The notes under the pieces were generated by a model, which did not search any database, was not told the DNA's origin, and saw only the letters and a program-made list of their open reading frames with translations. Shown here one piece after another: positions 24,275-35,681 of a stretch of DNA of 64,000 nucleotides. Origin of the DNA: Rhizoclosmatium globosum (taxonomy: Eukaryota; Chytridiomycota; Chytridiomycetes; Chytridiales; Chytriomycetaceae); contig MCGO01000007.1 in NCBI GenBank assembly GCA_002104985.1, positions 186,001-250,000 of the forward strand, read 5' to 3'. How positions within the stretch are numbered: the first letter of the stretch is position 1; every line of letters starts with the position of its first letter. A program made the translations under genes and the position numbers.

Positions 24275-25820
24275 CTATTCCATCAAAGCTTTGTTCGCAG
24301 CAGCCAGTTTCTCAGCCTTCTCCCGTTCCTTAGCCAACTCCTTTTCCAAAGCCCCTTCCACATAATTAGGCGTCCAATTTCCTCGCGACGCTTTACTATA
24401 GAAATCCATAGGATAAATCTCCTTTGTCTCAGTCTCAGAAGCCTTCCTCCACTTCGCCTCCGCCTTCCCAAACGCAACTGCAGCCTCATAAGGACTCAAC
24501 AGCGGAACCCCATACGAATGACCCCAATCAATCGATAAACGTGGACAACTTGTTTGGATCCATGCGTCTACTTTCTTTCCTGCGCGTCCGATTTTCGCGA
24601 GCTTGTCGGGGAAGAGTTCGGAGAGGAGGACGTAGACTGTGTTTAGGTGGGAGGGAACGAGGGCGTGTAGGTTTGACAGGACTTTGGGGGAGCCTTGGCG
24701 GCCGAGGGTTCCTACGACGAGGGCGATGAGGGGTTTTTGGGTGGGTGATTCGGTAGATGAAGGGGGAGCAGTGACAGCTGTAGTTGATGACGAAGATGAA
24801 AATGATTCGACAGATGCGATTGCGTTGTTTCTTAGTTTACGCATTTGAGGGTGGTTGTAGTATTCACGGGTAAAGAGTTTTGGGTACGGGTCGTAACGGT
24901 ATGCAGGAAGCGATGGATTTGAAATCATAATGGACTCAAGATGGAATCGGCCGTCACCAAGGTAAACTATCGTGCTCGTGTCTGTGAGGTTGAGGTTTGG
25001 AGATGTACATCCAAGAATTTCACCAGGAGAAAGAGGACGGGATTGAGGGATTGTAATTGGGTACGAAGATTCGAGTTGACGCTTTGCTGCTTGTAGAGCC
25101 GAAATGAATTGAATTGTGGCAACGAGAATCAGAGGTGTTCCTGGCTCAAAGTTTTTGCGGACCGTTTCAACAAAGTGAGTTGTATCGATTCCGATTTCAA
25201 CAAAAACGTAGAGAGTTTTGATTGTAGTGACAGTGACGGGAACTGGCATCATTGGTGATGTTTAGTTTGGAAGTTAACGAGGACGGAATAGAAAAACTCA
25301 CCAAGACAGGAATGACCGTAATGAACCATAAAGTCACATCCAAGAGCTTTGGCAGTAAAGTCATCGATACAGCATGCACCATATGTAACGTCTCCCATGA
25401 CAACAGTCTCAACTCCAACAAATCGTTCAACAATATCACAGATGGTCAACGAATACATAAGCAAGCCTTCTGGAAACTGCAGAGCCACTCGTTTTGCACC
25501 AAAAGACTTGATTTGCCAGACAGTTTTGTGTATTTCAAAGTTGTAGTTGTTTGGCAACTGGACGGGCAGGTTTAGAACAGATGACCCAACCAACAGCAAA
25601 GACCAATACGCACCAGTTTGATTGCCTCGTTCAACGCCTCGTCGTTCAAGATATCGTCTGGCACTTGATTCGCAACCTGAACAGGCTTCGATGGCGCCGA
25701 AGTTGAGGCCACAACGGCGCTTGAAGTAGACTCTGTCGCCGCACTTTGCGTTGCCCGTTTTGCGCCAACGAATCTCTTTCTTGCAGCGTCAGTCTTTGAG
25801 GGAGTTGATTCAGTTGACAT
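24275..25820 (-). CDS. DPH1: Diphthamide biosynthesis protein 1 (radical 3-amino-3-carboxypropyl transferase subunit)
   Basis: Three exons (25820-25614, 25557-25302, 25242-24275) read through with no frame defect. Characteristic blocks are [51 protein letters not shown] (built across the second intron), [23 protein letters not shown] and [11 protein letters not shown]. The three conserved cysteines (GACC, GCTSP, SCPRLS) hold the Fe-S cluster. With Dph2, Dph1 transfers the aminocarboxypropyl group of SAM to a histidine of translation elongation factor 2 in the cytosol. It lies 51 bp from the divergent gene at 25872. Confidence 0.95.
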
Positions 25821-25871
25821 TATTTGTGATGCGGAAAAAGAAAAGAGATTGAACAAGAACCAACCAACAAA

Positions 25872-26453
25872 ATGAAGACAAGAGAGAACAAGGCAACTTT
25901 GACAGCACCTTGTCCTCCTCCTCCTTCAGAGCCGCTTCCCTCGATTCCACCTACTTTCAATCCTGGTCCACCGCCCTCGGATCCACTGCCACCCATTCCG
26001 CTGACAGCAACTGGCACTCCCGCCCTGTCTGCTGCTCCTCTTCTGCCAAAGTGGCGGCGGAAGGATCACAGGCAATCTGCTCCTGTGTTGAATTCCCTGA
26101 CTCTCAACATTGACCTGCTTGCTCTCTCCGCCCAAAGTCCACGCCCAATGCCAAAATCTGCCAAGAGCAGCAAGAGCACAGTCAGCTCATATTCAAGCAA
26201 AAGCTCAAAGACAGAGCGAAGTATCAAGAGTGCAAAGAGTGGCGGCAAAAGTGCCTCAAAGAGCGCTAGTACGATGGATGGATTCGAGCGAGAACTAGTA
26301 TACCTTCCACCATCAAACTCTGAGGTTCTATCACCCATTCTCAAGACTGCAAACTCTATTCGTTCCCTTGACGAATACAAAATTACATTCAAAAGCCCGT
26401 CACCTTCTGTTCCTCAATTTAATCATGCAAATCTGCCGATACTGCTTGAATAA
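25872..26453 (+). CDS. Proline/serine-rich protein of unknown function
   Basis: A single exon of 193 residues without recognised domains. The first third is proline-rich (PCPPPPSEPLPSIPP), then PLLPKWRRKDHRQSAPVLNS, a lysine/serine-rich block (about residues 95-130) and a conserved-looking tail with SLDEYKITFKSPSPSVPQF. It could be a substrate or scaffold for signalling, but nothing shows which. A head-to-head arrangement with DPH1 at 51 bp supports it being transcribed. Confidence 0.6.
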   Translation: MKTRENKATLTAPCPPPPSEPLPSIPPTFNPGPPPSDPLPPIPLTATGTPALSAAPLLPKWRRKDHRQSAPVLNSLTLNIDLLALSAQSPRPMPKSAKSSKSTVSSYSSKSSKTERSIKSAKSGGKSASKSASTMDGFERELVYLPPSNSEVLSPILKTANSIRSLDEYKITFKSPSPSVPQFNHANLPILLE

Positions 26454-26790
26454 TTCAAGTGTGAATCGGTTACATGAAATCCATCAGCTTTCCCTCCTCA
26501 TATTTTCCTTTCGCTTGCATGTCACCACTAGATTTCGACCATATTATTTTGAATAGACTTTTTGTGATTTCACTGTTTAAGTCTGAAATCATTGAAACCT
26601 CCTTTGACTCGCCACCAACATTCTACCACTCTAGTACTTCAATTGTAAATACCAAAGCATCCCATGTGCCTTGTATAAAGGTCCATAAATTGAGAAATCG
26701 CTGGGGCTTGTGCGCATTTCAAATGCACAAACCAGAAGATGAGGGCATGGCGCCAAAGAAATCTTTTTACCCAATTTCGCCACTCGCTGC
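26454..26790. other. Intergenic, upstream of the hydrolase gene
   Basis: No supported gene. It must hold the 3' end of the proline-rich gene and the promoter of the next. Confidence 0.5.
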
Positions 26791-28357
26791 ATGCACATTA
26801 TCCTCTTCATTGAGGCCTTTGTAGCCAGCATCCTTGCCCTCACCGGCATCGTACTCTTTGCTGTGTCTCGCCCAGAAGCAGCCATTCAGCTTATCCCTCT
26901 CGGTGATTGGGGCCTCGTTGCCACAGTTTGGTCCATCATGACTATTGCCATCGTGTTGATGCGCAGAGTGCTTGAAACGAAGGACGAGCCATGGACACTC
27001 AGGGGATTCCATCACAAAATCAGATCTGCTGTGTCTCCCATCTCTGTGGTTGCCCTCATTTGCTTCATCTTGTCCATCGTTTCATTCTTTGGACAGGTTC
27101 TTGCGAGATCTGTTGAGAGAGTTACGGCCGTTGGATGTTTCTTGAATGCGGTTGCTTGTCTCCTGTTTATCGCTGCCCATGGTACCTCATCCTTGTCTTC
27201 ACGTGTCAGACACACTAACCACTCAAATTAGCACGCACCAAGCATTTGACTGGACACACAGTCTCTTCGCACATCCGAGCTAACCACAACCTCGTCTTCT
27301 GGATCGTTTACGTTCCTCTTGCTGTTCTGTTTGGAGGCCTCTTCTTTGTTCTTCAAATTATGGCAACATACCAATCAGTCTCCCTCGCGTCTGACTACCG
27401 AACTTACCAAGCTCCAGGAGAAATGTGGTCTGTTGGTGGGCCATACTCCCACAAGCTTCACGTTTACTGTACAGGAACAAAGCAAAACGCTTCCCACCCA
27501 TTAGTTTGGATTGAACATGGTCTCGGTGGACAACACTACGACTTGACGTGGGTGCAGCGAAACATGTCTGCATATGCACGTGTATGTTCGTATGATCACT
27601 CTGGGTATGGGTTCTCAGAACCTGGCCCTGTGCCGAGAAACACGTTCCAGATTGTGGATGAATTGAGAAACTTGTTGGTTACGAATAATGTGACTGATGA
27701 TTTGTTTTTCGTTGGACATTCGATGGCTGGATTCAATACGCGTGTGGCTCAAAGACTTATCAAAAATAAGGTAAACCTGAGGATATTCGAAATTATCACG
27801 AGTTTGACTTAATCAAATTATAGGTTGTCGGCCTTGTTTTGGCTGATCCTGTCTCTTATCTCGATTACAATGGCGAAGAATGCAAGGAGGGGAACACAGA
27901 CGCCGTGAATGCGCTCTACAACTTTGGTGTCCAAACGGCAACTTTTGGAACAACTCGTGCTCTTTCCAAGACGTCATCTTTCCCGGAATCGCAATACATT
28001 AGATCCCTACCCGACGCTGATTACTACTTCGCGAACGTCGTCAACGTCCTGTCCCAAGCGCTCCGTGTTTCAGAGTCCGCTTACTGGCCAACATCGTGTG
28101 GATACACGAAACGCATTTTGTTCAATGGAACGCAAGGAAGCGACTCATTGGGTGACTTGCCATTCGGGCTTGTGACGGCACAAGGACCAGGAGCAGTGAA
28201 TTCTCAGACTTTGGGAAATGTTTCTACAGTGTTTTTGCATGAAACGCTTCCAAACGCACCCCACGTTGGGCTGGTAATGGATCCAGTGAATGCTGCTGTC
28301 GTTTGGGGAGTTGCCGAAAAGGTCTGGAAGAAGGCCGTATTTGGAGTCTCGTGGTAA
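26791..28357 (+). CDS. Membrane-anchored alpha/beta hydrolase
   Basis: Three exons (26791-27181, 27232-27770, 27824-28357) with matching phases and no frame defect, about 487 residues. The N-terminal 190 residues form several membrane helices (for example IILFIEAFVASILALTGIVL and FWIVYVPLAVLFGGLFFVL). The rest is an alpha/beta-hydrolase fold: WIEHGLGGQHYDLTWV (oxyanion region), VCSYDHSGYGFSEPG, nucleophile elbow GHSMAGFNTR, acid region GLVLADPVSYLDY, and a late HVGLVMDP histidine. Several NxS/T sites in the catalytic part fit a luminal or extracellular domain. The substrate is unknown. Confidence 0.88.
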
Positions 28358-28494
28358 ATTGACATGATAGACTTTTTATGATGATAAAAAGAAAGGAAAT
28401 AAAAGTGTTTGGTCCGCCTTGAACGGGAAATTAGTGTGGTTGGCGGGATTTGAATACTTTCATCCAACGTCTCTTTCAACGCTGTTCATCGCCC

Positions 28495-30079
28495 ATGAGC
28501 GACAAGAGCTTTGAATTCACTCTTCAAAGGATAGCCGAGGGAGCTCTGTGACTGATGACAAAGGCGACTTTTACACTGACATTGAACTCGCTGCCATCTT
28601 CAACAAGGACAGTACTACATTGGCCAGGAAGTTCCGGTCTCCTCACCAACGCGATTCTGCTATCTCAACACGTCCAAGCTCTCTAATTCTGATTCAACGG
28701 CAACTAAAGTCTTGAAGGAAAAGGTGGCTAACAACCACAAGAATGAAGCCAAACCCCAACCATCCTCAGGAACTGTAACTCCCGGACTTCTCAACTCGAA
28801 TTATCCGAGCTAGAGCATTTATACAATCCTCCCATAATTTCAGATTCTGGTAAAGCGTTAGAAAACAAACGGTCGTGGATGGAACTGGAAACCCCACGCG
28901 AATCAAGGTTCATGTCGAATCCGAACCGATGGGGCGACCGCCAAGTGTTCCAAGCATTATTCACCGCAAATCCCAGATCTTATGTGCGGGGATGGGAAGG
29001 CTCCAGTTATCGCTATTCGTTCTGAACGTTTTGGTAAGGATGAACTCATCTTTCCCGCCAACTCTCAATCTAATAACCCATCTCATCCCATAAAGTACAC
29101 TACTCTCGCACTTGCAGCATTCATTACAACAATTCTCACGTACAACGACATTCTCCCCGCCTCAGCTGTCTTCAAAGCCGCATTTCCATCACTCTGGGCA
29201 CTCATTGCATCAACTACCTTTCTTCTCCTACCGTCAGGCCCACTCACATTCTTTTCGCTATTTGCATCGTCGAAACGTGCATATTCTGTAACACTGGCGT
29301 TCTCGACAATTGCACTTGTACTTGTCCTCGCAACTTCAATTACATCGTACACATTTTCGAAAGATTCGCAAGTTTCGTCAACGTTGAGTGACGGATGGAC
29401 GGTATGGAATGAGTCGGGGTTACGAGCGATGGTGGAGGAAAAGTGGTCTTGCTGTGGATACACAGATTATTCTGACCGACCGGGATCAGACGCGTGTGTT
29501 GCCCTTGGATCCGGATCGAATTCTAGTGTGACTGGGTCTTTGGATGACCCGTTGTCGACTGATGGGCTTGAGAGTATTGCTGCGACTCTTGTATCTCAGT
29601 ATCAAAGCGCGGGGACAACCTCTTCTGCGTCTCCATCAGTGAAAACAAATATTGCTTCACGTTCTTCGGCTGTGGCTAGTTCTGTTGCCTTAACGGAAGC
29701 TCTGGAGACATCTGATTGGACTGTCACTGAATACGAAGATTCGACAGAGTCAGTCATGGAATCTAATGGAGCCGAGGCCGTGTTTTCAACTGAGTCTGTC
29801 TTGCCTGACACCTCTCCGAAAGTTTCAACAAAACCACTTCCAATCATTAAAACTGCAACCAATCCTCAATCGTTGCGCGTCGCTCAGCCAATTCCACAAC
29901 AACGTGACTTTGAAACTACTGTGCAGGTGAAGCTCACAAATCAAGGCTGTCAAGATCCGCTGAAATCTTACATAATCAAAGTATTGGACCGAGTATACAT
30001 AGCTGGCTTCTCTTTCTTAGCCCTTTCATGCTTGCATATTGTTGCAATGGTTGCAGTTCAATTGGACAGTGGGATGTAA
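28495..30079 (+). CDS. Tetraspanin with long cytosolic N-terminus
   Basis: The conserved exon 29096-30079 contains membrane segments 2-4 and a large loop with the CCG motif (KWSCCGYTDYSD) and a later Cys (NQGCQDPL). Membrane segment 1 (GRLQLSLFVLNVL) is split by a 62-bp intron (29034-29095), with donor GTAAGG. The large loop has an atypical Ser/Thr-rich insertion of about 130 residues (29510-29880). Upstream, 28495-29030 is coding-like in alternating frames (VTDDKGDFYTDIELAAIFNK, ELETPRESRFMSNPNRWGD), so several one-base corrections are needed to join a roughly 150-residue cytosolic region to the membrane core. Tetraspanins organise membrane microdomains. Fungal ones include Pls1; I cannot assign a subfamily. 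Confidence 0.72.
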
Positions 30080-30418
30080 GGGATGCCGAAGATAGTCACT
30101 CAGTTCATTCATATTATGTTTTTTATTACGTATCATGTATTTATTGCCTCTTATTATGATTAATTTTGCAAATGAACTAGTTTCCAGCAGTCAGTGATTT
30201 ATTGGTGATGACCGCCAGAACTTCGCATTTGCTTTCCCTTGCTGCTCACTGCACCAGATTTTCATTGGGCTTGTCCTTAGCTTCCGACTCTTCCGTTCCC
30301 CCCCAAAAAGTGCCACCTAGATACTCAGTTTTTCGTTGACATGTTCAAGTGCGTTTCCTGTCATATGGCAATTGTGGCATTGTTGACATCATTAGCTTTT
30401 ACTTTAAATCTAAATTAC
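30080..30418. other. Convergent intergenic region
   Basis: AT-rich, with a CT-rich run and a cccccc stretch near 30300. No gene is supported. Confidence 0.5.
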
Positions 30419-31418
30419 TTATAGAAAATAGAAAATATAGGATTGATAGGAACGGAAGGGAGTGAGGCTTTTCGGCGTATCACAACGAGAAGCCGAGAAG
30501 GGCATTTGAGTAGGGCTCATTGACATTGGCATTACAGGGATTTGGGTATTAAGAAAAATCTGAGATGGAGAGTCCGGCTGCTGCATCATAGAATTGTTGG
30601 GGCTGGGTGGTTGAGGTCGTCGAGTGATGATGTATGGCTCGGATCCGCGACGAACTGGGCGTCCATAGGATGCCGATACATGTGTCTCAGAAGTACGAGT
30701 GCGAAGTCTTGATTCCGGGGAGTTTCCGTATGGACCGATGATCCGTATGGTTGCTTGACTCCAATAAGAACACCATTATCAATGTATTTTCCTTTCGGAA
30801 GTGGGGACGGTTGTTCCACTGGATTTGGAGTATTTACTCGTACAATAACTCGATGTTTGGGTGTTTGGGGCCGCGAAAGGTAGGGTGGGGTGGCTGGCGT
30901 TGCCGGAGATCCTGTGCGGATTGGGAAGCTGCTTTGCGCAAAACCACCCCCACTGTTCTGAACAGGCTGGCTCCGCGATAATTGGTTCAACAGAAAGTCC
31001 ATATCATCGTCCGCATGAGGTGGGGATGGCAGAAGGGAAGAGGAGTTGATGCAAAAAAGAACGGGTTCGCTGAAGTCGATGCAAGCAAGAGCGACGCATC
31101 AAGCGCCTGCCTTTGCTGGATAGCATCAAATGATCCGTGGGACTTGGACTCCGGCATTGAGAATGGATAGATGTGAGGGTATGGAACAGACGAGAGTGGC
31201 ACCTCTGGCTTGCCCCCTTGTGTATAATCCTCCAGGTTAAAGAATGGCAGTGATGCTGAGGCAGAAGGAGTCGGCATCCGTAGCAATGGGTGGACTTCAT
31301 CCTGGCTCATTGTGAAGGAGGAAGTGGGTTCAATGTGTTCTGAGTTCATCGCGAGTTTTTTGAAGGAGATAACTTTCATAATTGGAAAATTTGTGTTGCC
31401 TCCTCCCCAGAAAAGCAA
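30419..31418 (-). CDS. Unknown low-complexity protein with GKYxDxGVLIG motif (copy 1)
   Basis: The reading frame starts near 31418, 31343 or 31310 and ends TAA at 30419. It reads PLLRMPTPSASASLPFFNLE, a short ADDDMDFLLNQLSRSQP, then VIVRVNTPNPVEQPSPLPKG running into KYIDNGVLIGVKQP (30835-30755), and a Ser/Pro/Arg-rich tail (RRPQPPSPNNSMMQQPDSP). One-base changes are needed near 31010 and 30730. The block VEQPSPLPKGKYIDNGVLIG recurs in altered form in the next gene to the right. It could be a transcriptional regulator, but no DNA-binding domain is seen. Confidence 0.55.
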
Positions 31419-32034
31419 AGCATTTGTTCAAACAAAAGTGTTGCAAGATCTTGAATATGTCCAAGCAATATGTTGTTCGAAGTGGGCCAGTTTAATTCGA
31501 AGTCTCACTCGCCATACAGTCAACATTTAAAGTTATGCTGCAGGTAAGCCAACAGGATTTCGCCGTAATTCTCTGCAACCCCAACCAAAACATCTCATAG
31601 ACTACGGTCCTCCTCTAAACTCCCTTATTTTGTTGAAAGTAGTTACTAATTCGAGTGGGGAAATTAATTAAAAATATTCTCATCAAGAGATGAAGGGTGG
31701 TACCGCTTTCGCCCGTTTGTGTGACACAATGTCTCAAGTCTGGACCACATCAGCCCAAGTGCACTCTCTGGTTTCGCTGTCGATCAGAATGAGAGGCCTT
31801 TAAGTTCCATGTCATATTAGATGCTGCTCATAACTTATCTTGCAGTGATCAAACTAATTCCGTATTTCCGGGTGGCACAAAAAAGCCTAATGAAAACCTA
31901 ATGTCAACAACTGACAGGATGAAGCGTGAAAGGGGTACCATTGGATGGACATCGTTTAAGTTCGGGGTCTCTTAAGATCGATGGTTTGAACTGCATTTAC
32001 ATCTATTTATTTATACATAATCAAATCTATCTTT
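31419..32034. other. Spacer between the two GKY-motif genes
   Basis: No gene supported. The first 100 bases may include 5' coding sequence of the left-hand copy in another frame. The rest has no repeat or RNA feature that I can see. Confidence 0.4.
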
Positions 32035-32800
32035 TGAAACGGTTGATAACTGAAGATGATCCTATCAAAACACCACCATCAAGGTATTTTCCTCTAGGAA
32101 TCGCTGGTTCGGGTGGTTCTACTTGGCTTGGCGCTTGCACAAATATGCGGACTGGTGGTGCTGCGTCCTTGCTGCGATAGGACTAATACGTCTCCTCGAG
32201 TCTTTGACAGAAGCTCTATGATTCCGAATAGGTCCAGGAACTGATCGTGCGTCAAAGTTGATGTTTTCTGTGAGTGTTTGCGCTTGGAACGCATCGCATG
32301 TTGGAGAATCATTTCGAAAGTATTCAAGAGGCATGGGCGAGTTCTCTGACTGCAAATGAAGCAAATTCCATTGGGAAGTATACAATTGAAACATGAGATC
32401 TATAGGACTGAGTGTACACGAGTCTATATTCGGCGGTAATGAGTCGTGTCTTGGAGTTGGATTGCACAGTTCCATCAAGAACTTGTCCAAATCCAATAGT
32501 ACTTCTTGTTCATTGTGCATTGCCTGCAATGCCGCATCTGAACCGCGGGTGCGACGTTGGTCGGGAACTCCGACATAATACAGATATTTTTCTTGTTGAA
32601 TTTCAAAGCCACTAGATTTGAGAAGACCCCTCAGATGATCTGTCGAATCAGGTGATCCGCTTTCCAACAAGGTGCCTTCGCTATCTCCGGCATATGTTCC
32701 TGCACGGTTGTAAATCAATTATGAAGAAAGGGAGGAGTCAAAGTCATTGTTGGGGATGGTGAAAAGGTTGGTCAGAATCCTCATTAACTCAGAGCTCATG
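32035..32800 (-). CDS. Unknown protein with GKYxDxGVLIG motif (copy 2)
   Basis: The main frame runs from about 32717 to 32190 (GSDAALQAMHNEQEVLLDLD, CTLSPIDLMFQLYTSQWNLL). A one-base change near 32195 leads to VRIFVQAPSQVEPPEPAIPR followed by GKYLDGGVLIGSSSVIN, ending at about 32035. This tail matches the motif block of the gene at 30419-31418 in both protein and DNA. A plausible N-terminus MSSELMRILTNLFTIPNNDF (from about 32798) is in the same frame, but an in-frame TAA separates it from the main frame near 32722. That could be an assembly error, an unrecognised intron, or a real break. Confidence 0.5.
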
Positions 32801-32915
32801 AATAAAGAGTGAAAACAATTATAAACTTATAAACTTCCAATGTTTAGTCAGGTTGTCGTATCACTCATTATTAGAAAATATTTTGAGATTATAGTGTTTA
32901 TTTCATTTCGTAGGT

Positions 32916-32997
32916 GACAACGTGGCCGAGCGGTTAAGGCGATAGACTAGAAATCTATTACTCTCTGAGTGCGCAGGTTCAAGTCCTGCCGTTGTCG
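32916..32997 (+). tRNA. tRNA-Ser(AGA)
   Basis: A type II tRNA of 82 nt. The acceptor arms GACAACG and CGTTGTC pair perfectly, with a G discriminator. The anticodon loop CTAGAAA reads AGA (serine, UCU). A long variable arm precedes the T arm GCAGGTTCAAGTCCTGC. There is no intron. A run of six T follows at once and should act as the Pol III terminator. Confidence 0.96.
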
Positions 32998-33351
32998 CTT
33001 TTTTGTTCTCATCTATTTTCCTTTCCAAAATTAATGAATCTAATTCAATGTATCAGAACGGAAGAGACGGATGCGGAGTCGAATGGACCAACTCCTGTTG
33101 TTGTTCATTGAAACTTGAGATTTTAACGATTCCATTCATTTAATGTCGTTATGGGCGCTGTCATTTGTATTGTTCTGAGGTTCTCAACAGCTCAATGTTT
33201 TTCCACTTCTAATAATGTTTTCATTATCCCATTTCACGGGGCAACATAAAACAAACCCAAAAAGAAAAACAACAAAACAATAAAGTATGCACAAAGAGAG
33301 AGAATAGGAGAAAGGTTTTCCCCGTACTAGTTTCAACAAGCAAGAGCTTTT

Positions 33352-34623
33352 TTATGAGCTCATTTGTCTCAACATGGCACGGTGGGATTCACTCAATTGA
33401 GATTCCAAGTTCTTGACTCTGTCCATCAACTCCTTTTCTCTTTGTGCGAAAAACTTGGATCCGTTTTCGAGAACGGCAAGTTTCATGTGAAGGGTTTCGT
33501 TTTCTCGTTCCAAGGCTGCACATTTTGTTTCAAGAGAGTCCACCTATATTGTTTGATTAGTCGGAGTTACTTTTGGTAATTGTATACAAAGTTTACGATC
33601 TCCGTCGCAATTTTCTTTGGAAACGAGACGGCATCGCTTGACGGTAATGATCACCGTTCGTGTCTCGCTTCACGAAAAGTGGTTCGCTGCACTCACTAAT
33701 TCTATGGCTTCGCCTGAGCTCCACTCGTGCTACTCGCTTCATAGTTCGACTCTCGTACATCGACTATTCTCACTAGACGCGGGCAATTACCTTGATAGAC
33801 TTCTTTCCCTTCCGAGGAACACAAGGCTTCTCAACACACTCAATGCCACGCTTCTTTCCTGCAATTCCACCAAATTCCGGTTTAACCCCACCAACAATTT
33901 GGAAAGCAGGTGAAACGGAAGCTGAAGAAGAGGCCGTGTCTGTTTCGTCGCCTGGAGAAGTCATCAAGGGAGAAACGAGGGTGGCCGAGGACGAGATTGT
34001 TGAGAGTGGGAAGGTGGATGAGAGGGGAGGCATTGAGGATTGGATTGAGTTGAGGATGGCTTGTTGCTGGTGGAGGAGTTGTTGTTGCTGTTGTTGGATT
34101 TGGAGCTGTTGAGGTTGAGCGGTTGTGACAGGGGCGGGAGGCAAGATTTGCGATGATTGGAGCCATGGGAGGAACGAGTCTGATTGAGCAAGGACGGAGG
34201 CGTCTTCACCAAAGAGAGAAAAGTCGGCGTTTGAAGAGGACGAGTTGAGCCACGAGTTATCGTCAAAGGCAAAGGAGTCTGATAGATTTGTGTGTGATGT
34301 GTGAGTGGATGGTTACAAGTCACGTGACCGCCTCCTCCTTCTCTTCCCTTCTCTCGCTACTCACCCATCAACAACTGATCCACGAGAGAAGCCTGGGCTG
34401 CTGCTGCTGATGTAGCTGTAGTTGTAGCTGTAGTTGAGGAAGGTGGCTGGAGCAGGGGCAACTGCGATGCCTGTTTCGCCTGGTTGTTTTGCACCTGAGC
34501 AACGGCCGCTGAGAGCAGCGCCGCCACGTTAGAGTTCGCCCCTCCTGAGTTCGTTGTGGCGCTGGCTGCTGCGGCGAGGCCCAGCGCTGCGGGTCCGGTC
34601 GACGTCGTGCGCACGTAGCACAT
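33352..34623 (-). CDS. bZIP-like transcription factor
   Basis: Exon 1 (34623-34375) starts MCYVRTTSTGPAALG and is Ala/Thr/Gln-rich. Exon 2 (34278-33791) holds an acidic aromatic activation-like patch (DSFAFDDNSWLN), a glutamine tract and KKRGIECVEKPCVPRKGKKS. The last exon (33543-33352) is a leucine-zipper heptad: VDSLETKCAALERENETLHM, then LENGSKFFAQREKELMDRV. The basic region should lie between, near 33650-33605, where SRF and PKK fragments appear in adjacent frames; its exact exon and one probable base error are unresolved. The intron between exon 2 and the zipper carries GAAGCGA-type repeats. The zipper is clear and the basic half inferred. Confidence 0.62.
33620..33785 (-). repeat. GAAGCGA-type degenerate repeat in a bZIP-gene intron
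   Basis: On the sense (minus) strand, short variants such as GTGAAGCGA, GTGCAGCGAAC, ATGAAGCGAG and TAGTGAG recur. The same words fill an intron of the SF1 gene at 54571-54745. Confidence 0.6.
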
Positions 34624-34737
34624 TGGGTGGTGGTCGTCGTTGGTTGAGAACGAAGAAAATGATGAGTGACGCACACAACCAATTCGTTCCAAAAAAATCG
34701 TGGCAACCAACCATCAACTCTTTCAAAAGAATGGTTT

Positions 34738-35681
34738 TTAATCGTCATCGTTGAGTCTCCTTGTCGCTATGAGCCTCACTTTCATCAGTATGAGACTGAG
34801 GCCAACAGAGGCAATCATAATGTGGTTCAACAAAATAACCAAAACCACTGCAATCTTGTCTGAAATTTCCGTTGGCTTGTTGATTTGCATATATGAAGAT
34901 CCAGCAAATGTTCCAAGTGCAGCAAACGAGAAGAATGTCGCCGCAGCTCCATATTTCGCAATAATTTGAAAGTATGTTGTCACAATTGCTGCATCTTCTC
35001 CTTTCGCTTCCACGACCTCCGCTGTTTTTCTAAACAGATGCTGCAAGTAGCATACTCCATAAAATGTATCGACAATCAACACAACAACTGCCGAAGCTCC
35101 CATCGCTAGCGTGAAAACTGCGAAATAAGTATCGCGATCCAATGGAAGCACTTCTATCAAAGGAGGAATAAGAGTAATTCCTGTCGCCACCCACAATAAT
35201 ACATGTACAATTTTCAATGCTCTTGCCGAATAATTTTGTTCAAAAACCAACACACTCCTCAGCCAGCTATACCAAAGCTAGATTGCGTTAAAAATGAATG
35301 ACAATATTTGATACGACTCAATGGTATACCACTCACATAAAAAATCAACATAACAGCAAAACACACAGCTTGAAAGATGGAAGCCGCCTTCAACCCAATA
35401 CTTCCGACTTCAGCGGCATCATATTCAGCAGAAGACAAAAAATATCCTGCTTCACATAGTATCATTACAAACAACAACAAATTCTTTTGGGTTCTGATTG
35501 TTTTCATTGTTCCGCTTGCACGACAAATGTAGCCTGCAAAGAACAAGGCTTCCAATGTAACTACTACAGTGAGAAGTATTTCAAAACCGTAGTAAAACGA
35601 TGCTAGCTGTTTAGATGGATCTGGCTGTTCGACGGTGGTTGTGATTGTTGCTGAAACCATTTTTTTACTTGGTTTCAACAA
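34738..35681 (-). CDS. Seven-span membrane protein of unknown family
   Basis: Two exons (35681-35337 and 35277-34738), intron phase 0, no frame defect, about 294 residues. Seven hydrophobic helices alternate with short loops, beginning FYYGFEILLTVVVTLEALFF and ending LNHIMIASVGLSLILM. The N-terminus before helix 1 is short with Thr residues and the C-terminus is short and charged (RLIATRRLNDDD). The topology suits a receptor-like or channel-like protein, but no known signature (DRY, retinal lysine and so on) is evident. Start may be the first Met (35681) or MVSAT (35660). Confidence 0.75.
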
